Below, in pieces: positions 60,001 to 64,000 of a stretch of 64,000 bases of DNA. Numbering within the stretch: position 1 is the stretch's first letter; the number at the start of each line of letters is the position of its first letter. The stretch is from Lateolabrax maculatus (lineage: Eukaryota; Chordata; Actinopteri; Acropomatiformes; Lateolabracidae): NCBI GenBank assembly GCA_031216445.1, contig CM062214.1, positions 12,517,501 through 12,581,500 on the forward strand, read 5' to 3'. The notes under the pieces were generated by a model. The model did not search any database and was not told where the DNA came from. It saw only the letters and a list, made by a program, of their open reading frames with translations. A program made the position numbers and the translations under genes.

Positions 60001-63000
60001 AGCAAAGCAAGTATATTTATTTCAGACAGTTGGAGAAAAGAACAACAGAAGAATAAAAAAGATAAAGATGAATGAACTGTGGTCTTTGATGGTTATTACC
60101 CAGGGTTTGTGCAAGCTTGGATCAGCAGGAGGGACAGATTTCAGCATGAAGCAGTTTGCAGAGGGATCCACGCTAAAGCTCGCCAAGCAGTGCAGGAAGT
60201 ATGTATGCCTGTGTTGAATCTTGAACCTGGGTACAGATTAAGAGAAATGTCATGCTAATCCACATTGTTGCATAACCTGATTTAAAAACAACAGAGTGAG
60301 GGGTTTCTTGGATTTCAAATAAGAAGCAAGCTGTGTCTTTTTCTCTTTTAGGTGGCTGTGCAATGAGTCTCTGCCCCCAACCTCCCGCCGGTGGTCTGTG
60401 GAAGGCCTTGCTTATCTCACTTTTGATGCTGATGTGAAGGAGGATTTAGTGGAAGACAAAAACGCTCTCCTGGCCATGTTTGAACTAGCAAAGGTTTGAT
60501 TGATGTTTGTAACTGTAGGTTTTGATACTTGTGAAACACGGACAATACAGGGCAATTATGAAGTCAGATTCCTCTCAGTACAGTGACCTAGTGGTTGTCG
60601 TGATATTTATTTTTGTTTGTATTTGAAACCACCACCATGAAAATTAATACACTTTTATTGTGTTGACTGGGATAGCATTAACAGCCTTGTTTTGTTTGTT
60701 TTTGTGCTCCTGCAGTCCGAGGATAAGACAGTGCTGTTTGCTGTGGGTTCCACATTAGTGAATTGCACCAACAGCTATGATGTGGAGAAGCCAGATGCTC
60801 AGATGGTGGAGCTGGCCAAGTATGCAAAGCAGCATGTGCCTGAGGAGCACCCCAAGGTACCATTTAAATGTTCCTTTTTCATATAGAGCTTACATCACAC
60901 ATGTATTCCTTTTAATATTGCACAGTAGCTGTACTACTCTTAACTACACTCTGTTACATGCATATTTTTTTCTTTAAAGATTGGCTGTTTTATGTTAACC
61001 TGTCTGTCTTTTCGTACGGCAGGATGCACCTTCCTATGTGGAGAAAAGATTGGGGAAGCTGCTGGAGGCTGGTGTGGTGTCTGCGTTGGTGTGTATGGTC
61101 AAACAGGAGAGTCCTGCCCTCACTGAGGCTTGTAGGGAGTGTATCGCCAGGTAGGAATATGTCAGCAAGTCTTTTCTCAATGCTGTTCTCTCTATAGATT
61201 CTATGTTAATGCCATGTCTCACGGCAGGGTCTTCTTGGCTTTGGTGGAACGACAGGAAGACAGAGGCACAGTGGTGGCACAGGGTGGAGGAAAGGTAGAG
61301 CACCCTGATAAACATGCTTAGTTTACTCTGCACACTGATCTTAACACCTTGCTTTAGGAGGTTCACGTGATTTATGTTTACTGTTTCCCTCCACAGGCTT
61401 TGATCCCACTGGCATCTGACAACACAGGTGTGGGTAAAATCAAAGCAGCACAAGCCTTGGCAAAAATAACCATAACATCTAACCCAGAGATTGCCTTCCC
61501 AGGAGAACGGGTGAGAATTGCATGCTGTAAAAAATGCTCTTTAGCTGAAAAAAAAAAAATTAAAAAATCTAAAGACATTTTCCTATTTAACCTTGTTTCA
61601 CTTTCTGTTGTCAGATCTACGAGATGGTGCGTCCCCTTGTCAGTCTCCTGAGTCTTGAATGCACCCTGCTACAGAACTTCGAGGCACTCATGGCTCTCAC
61701 CAACCTGGCAGGCATCAGTGAAAGACTCAGGTAGGCCACTAGGGGGAAGACTCTCCTAAGAATCCATTTACACAACACAGTCAATTGTGGTGGGACATGA
61801 TATGCAAGTATTTGGACTTGTTTGCAGAAACTAGACCCCCAGTTAAATTATTCTATTTACATTTTTTTACATCTTGCAAATCTACTTTACTTAAAGAAAG
61901 GAACATAATTTTCTAAATGTAGTTTATTTTTATACATGCAGGATCCTAGTTTTCTTTCTACAAATTATAAAAAGCTGTGAAAATATTCTTACCATGACTT
62001 TGGGGGCAAGTATCAAGTCATAAGCAAATTCCAGGTCAAGATGCAATTATTTTTAAAGCTGTGATAATAGTTTGACAGTGTTGATATTGTGTTTTTACAT
62101 AGCTGGGACCACATCATTTACGCGTATAGGCATGTACACTGTTAAGATGTACAACTATGCCTGTCTGGTGCTGTTTTGTTCATTTTTTATTGTGTTTGGA
62201 TTTGATCAAGTCAAAGTTTCACACTTGAGTTTTGATTTCCTTTCTAAATGTATCTCTTATTTTGACATCACAGTTTTGCATCAGTGTTAAGAGTATCTAC
62301 TTGTATTGATGTTGTTTCACAGACAAAAGATCATAAAGGAGAAGGCAGTCCCAAAAATTGAAGGCTACATGTTTGAGGAGCACGACCTGGTCCGAGCTTC
62401 TGCCACAGAGTGCATGTGTAATTTGGTTTTAAGTACGGAGGTAAGACACATATTCATAGATGATTTATGGCACAAATAAGCTGAAAAATTGTAAAAAAGT
62501 AAAAAGGGTGTCCGGTGTGTCCTCAGGTGCAGAAGCTGTACCTGGCCACAGGGAACGATCGCCTGAAGCTGCTTGTGCTCTATTGCGGAGAGGAGGATGA
62601 GAGGCTGCGGAAAGCTGCTGCAGGAACTCTGGCCATGCTGACCGCTGAGCAGCCTGAGCTCTGCGCCCGCATCCCAGGAACAGTAAGCAGACCACTGCAG
62701 CAGCTAACTGTCCCCACACATCCACTCAGCACTGTCACATAATACAATTATTCATTTTTCTATATTAGCTCACATGACTCCCTTTTGTCCTCTCTTCTCA
62801 GACAACCCACTGGCTGGAGATTGTACAGGCGCTATTGCTCTGTGAAATATCCGACCTGCGTCATCGTGGAGTGGTCATAATTCTGAACATGATGGAGGCG
62901 GAGAAGAGTCTGGCTGAGATGCTCATGGAGAGTGAAGTTCTGGAAATTCTTTCTGTCTTGGCGAAGGGAGGAGAGGGCACGCCACAAGCTGTTTCTAACA

Positions 63001-63089
63001 TCGCTCAGAACTGTCTGGACAAGGCCGTGGAGCACGGCATCATCAGGAGCAGGGAAGGGAAGGAAATTCGCAAAGGAACTGAACCCTAA
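56979..63089 (+). CDS. unc45a: unc45a, UCS-domain Hsp90 co-chaperone for myosin (19 coding exons, complete)
   Basis: UNC45A is a cytosolic chaperone that folds and stabilises non-muscle and other myosins and binds Hsp90/Hsp70. Nineteen GT-AG exons join without frame conflict into 942 codons plus stop; human is 944. The N-terminus (residues about 9-115) holds three TPR units ([60 protein letters not shown]) with the Asn/Lys/Arg pattern of an Hsp90-binding carboxylate clamp. The armadillo-like central and UCS domains follow, with near-invariant blocks such as [33 protein letters not shown] and [16 protein letters not shown]. The start ATG is 56979-56981, leading to MSVSEKEK, and the stop is TAA at 63087-63089. 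The block pattern is that of UNC45A, the general-cell paralogue, and not the striated-muscle UNC45B. Confidence 0.97.
57124..57316 (+). CDS. unc45a: unc45a exon 2 (aa 9-73)
   Basis: First and second TPR units. 193 nt, ends inside an Ala codon. Confidence 0.96.
57317..57724 (+). other. unc45a intron, nothing recognised
   Basis: A short AT-rich intron with A-runs near 57450-57475. Confidence 0.75.
57725..57900 (+). CDS. unc45a: unc45a exon 3 (aa 73-131)
   Basis: Third TPR unit and [20 protein letters not shown]. Confidence 0.96.
58027..58116 (+). CDS. unc45a: unc45a exon 4 (aa 132-161)
   Basis: A 90-nt linker exon with [13 protein letters not shown]; acceptor TAG. Confidence 0.94.
58235..58402 (+). 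CDS. unc45a: unc45a exon 5 (aa 162-217)
   Basis: Encodes [20 protein letters not shown] and [15 protein letters not shown]. Confidence 0.96.
58699..58867 (+). CDS. unc45a: unc45a exon 6 (aa 218-274)
   Basis: Encodes [20 protein letters not shown] and GKDEAILP. Confidence 0.95.
59005..59175 (+). CDS. unc45a: unc45a exon 7 (aa 274-331)
   Basis: Encodes [20 protein letters not shown] at its end. Confidence 0.96.
59378..59549 (+). CDS. unc45a: unc45a exon 8 (aa 331-388)
   Basis: Encodes [15 protein letters not shown] and [20 protein letters not shown]. Confidence 0.96.
59689..59989 (+). CDS. unc45a: unc45a exon 9 (aa 388-488)
   Basis: A 301-nt exon with [20 protein letters not shown] and [20 protein letters not shown]. 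Confidence 0.97.
60104..60198 (+). CDS. unc45a: unc45a exon 10 (aa 489-520)
   Basis: Encodes [20 protein letters not shown] and [12 protein letters not shown]. Confidence 0.97.
60352..60493 (+). CDS. unc45a: unc45a exon 11 (aa 520-567)
   Basis: Encodes [20 protein letters not shown], the start of the UCS domain. Confidence 0.96.
60716..60856 (+). CDS. unc45a: unc45a exon 12 (aa 568-614)
   Basis: Encodes [20 protein letters not shown] and [13 protein letters not shown]. Confidence 0.97.
61023..61150 (+). CDS. unc45a: unc45a exon 13 (aa 615-657)
   Basis: Encodes [20 protein letters not shown]. Confidence 0.96.
61228..61294 (+). CDS. unc45a: unc45a exon 14 (aa 657-679)
   Basis: A 67-nt exon with [20 protein letters not shown]. 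Confidence 0.96.
61397..61510 (+). CDS. unc45a: unc45a exon 15 (aa 680-717)
   Basis: Encodes [20 protein letters not shown]. Phase 0/0. Confidence 0.97.
61615..61730 (+). CDS. unc45a: unc45a exon 16 (aa 718-756)
   Basis: Encodes [20 protein letters not shown] and [16 protein letters not shown]. Confidence 0.97.
61731..62322 (+). other. unc45a intron, nothing recognised
   Basis: A 0.6-kb AT-rich intron; no repeat or coding segment is seen. Confidence 0.75.
62323..62440 (+). CDS. unc45a: unc45a exon 17 (aa 756-795)
   Basis: Encodes [20 protein letters not shown] and TECMCNLVL. Confidence 0.97.
62527..62682 (+). CDS. unc45a: unc45a exon 18 (aa 796-847)
   Basis: Encodes [20 protein letters not shown] and [16 protein letters not shown]. 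Confidence 0.97.
62802..63089 (+). CDS. unc45a: unc45a last exon (aa 848-942)
   Basis: Encodes [40 protein letters not shown] and the end IRKGTEP, then TAA. Confidence 0.97.
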   Translation, partial: TTHWLEIVQALLLCEISDLRHRGVVIILNMMEAEKSLAEMLMESEVLEILSVLAKGGEGTPQAVSNIAQNCLDKAVEHGIIRSREGKEIRKGTEP

Positions 63090-63740
63090 AAACACAGTTG
63101 TGGAGTGTAAATGTGCCTCCTGGCTATGTTAAAGTGCTTCAAGTATTATGTGGGACCAGTGAAGTCATTTCACATATGCAGGAAATCAGTTGTGGTCTGG
63201 AAGGGCACAAGTGGATCCTGAAATGCTCATGTGTCTTAACCAAAAACTTTAAAAAGCAATACAATTAGATTACTGAAGAAGGGTATTTAGTGAAAACCAG
63301 CTGATACTCACATAAATGTTTTTGGGATGAATGAGCTTTAATTGCTTTTCCACTGATTGTATTTATCTTAATCATACGGTATGTTATACTTGGAGACCAA
63401 TAAGGCTACTGTATACATTCTTTACTAAAGGTTGCCATTCCTTGATATTTGCATTCTTATTGTTTGATATTATTATTATTCCCCCAAAATACATCGATTT
63501 TATTTTCCATTTTATACAACACTACTATATTCATTGTATAAGATTGTGCCCTAAACAACAACACATACACAAATACAAACATTTCATTCACATAATTGTG
63601 TGCTTTTGAGTTTTTAATGTGTATAATTATCACTGTTATTATTGTCACTCCACTACATTACCATTGTCTTAATTGTGTGGTTGGTCTTTTTCTAATTTTT
63701 GACTGAACACATGGGCAGAAAAATAAAATAAAAAACTGTA
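63090..63740 (+). other. unc45a: Probable unc45a 3' UTR
   Basis: AT-rich sequence runs to overlapping AATAAA hexamers (63722-63727 and 63727-63732). The extent is inferred from these. Confidence 0.6.
63722..63732 (+). promoter_or_regulatory. unc45a: Poly(A) signal candidate, unc45a
   Basis: Two overlapping AATAAA hexamers lie about 190 nt before the rccd1 ATG. Confidence 0.6.
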
Positions 63741-63834
63741 CCTGGCTGTTGTCCCCTCTCTGTTGAGCTCACCCATCTCCACCATGGATGTGTAGATCTC
63801 CACCGGCGCGTCTTTTTTTTGCAGCAACGCTGGG

Positions 63835-63844
63835 GCGCATGCGC
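63835..63844 (+). promoter_or_regulatory. rccd1: NRF1-type palindrome in the rccd1 promoter
   Basis: GCGCATGCGC is the core of the NRF1 site. It lies about 80 nt upstream of the rccd1 ATG in CpG-rich sequence (63830-63920). Confidence 0.65.
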
Positions 63845-63921
63845 GGTCGCATTCCCGGTGTCGAAACTTTGCGGACAACTGCGTCGTGGCCGTCGCGCCG
63901 CGCGGCTCAGCGGCGTCTCCA

Positions 63922-64000
63922 ATGCGGTGGTTCGGCTTCGGCTTCAACGCATTCGGACAGATACACGTCCGTCAAACAGCGAGCGGAGGAGAGTGCAACG
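63922..64000 (+). CDS. rccd1: rccd1, RCC1-domain protein 1, N-terminal fragment
   Basis: RCCD1 is an RCC1-repeat (beta-propeller) protein. In human it partners the histone demethylase KDM8 and takes part in chromatin and cell-division control. The frame from ATG 63922-63924 is open to the window end and begins MRWFGFGFNAFGQIHV. Human RCCD1 begins with a similar block, WFGFGFCGFGQ. The human gene also lies directly downstream of UNC45A in the same orientation, which supports the call. Only 26 codons are visible, so no domain can be judged. Confidence 0.8.
   Translation, partial: MRWFGFGFNAFGQIHVRQTASGGECN

Noticed and set aside
63669..63947. A 92-codon minus-strand frame over the rccd1 start
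   Set aside because: It overlaps the rccd1 promoter and the unc45a 3' end and shows no family likeness.
1..64000. CRISPR arrays, bacterial operons, riboswitches, tRNA or rRNA genes
   Set aside because: The DNA is vertebrate nuclear sequence. The tandem tracts are microsatellites without spacers, and I saw no tRNA-like fold with box A/B sequences.

Overview
The window is nuclear DNA of a bony fish, most likely a spiny-rayed (percomorph) teleost. The evidence is vertebrate genes split by GT-AG introns, dense (GT)n/(CA)n microsatellites, and several dispersed repeats that I recognise from percomorph genomes. The genes match the human 15q26.1 neighbourhood: FURIN, MAN2A2, UNC45A and RCCD1.

Layout. 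Positions 1-34249 (+) hold 13 coding exons of furin, from the propeptide cleavage site to the stop codon. The signal peptide and most of the propeptide lie upstream of the window. The furin 3' UTR probably ends near 35.7 kb. Positions 39683-52083 (-) hold the complete coding sequence of man2a2 (Golgi alpha-mannosidase IIx): 22 coding exons that join without frame conflict into 1152 codons plus stop. Its long 3' UTR faces the furin 3' end. A CpG-rich stretch at 53.6-54.3 kb is its probable promoter. Positions 56979-63089 (+) hold the complete coding sequence of unc45a (Hsp90 co-chaperone for myosin): 19 coding exons, 942 codons plus stop. From 63922 to the end of the window is the first coding stretch of rccd1 (+).

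No operon logic applies. Furin and man2a2 both act in the trans-Golgi/Golgi system (proprotein cleavage and N-glycan trimming). They are convergent here and have separate promoters. unc45a is divergent from man2a2 and sits head-to-tail with rccd1.

The points most worth a second look are: a decayed copy of the furin catalytic-Asp exon inside the 12.8-kb furin intron (about 9.69-9.83 kb); a (GT)n tract abutting the acceptor of the frame-neutral furin exon that carries the activation site; an in-frame 78-nt candidate cassette exon in man2a2; a gene order that differs from human (man2a2 inverted, no FES or HDDC3 seen); terminal-inverted-repeat elements; a perfect 15-bp hairpin beside a (GT)44 tract; and two exon-like segments on the + strand between man2a2 and unc45a.
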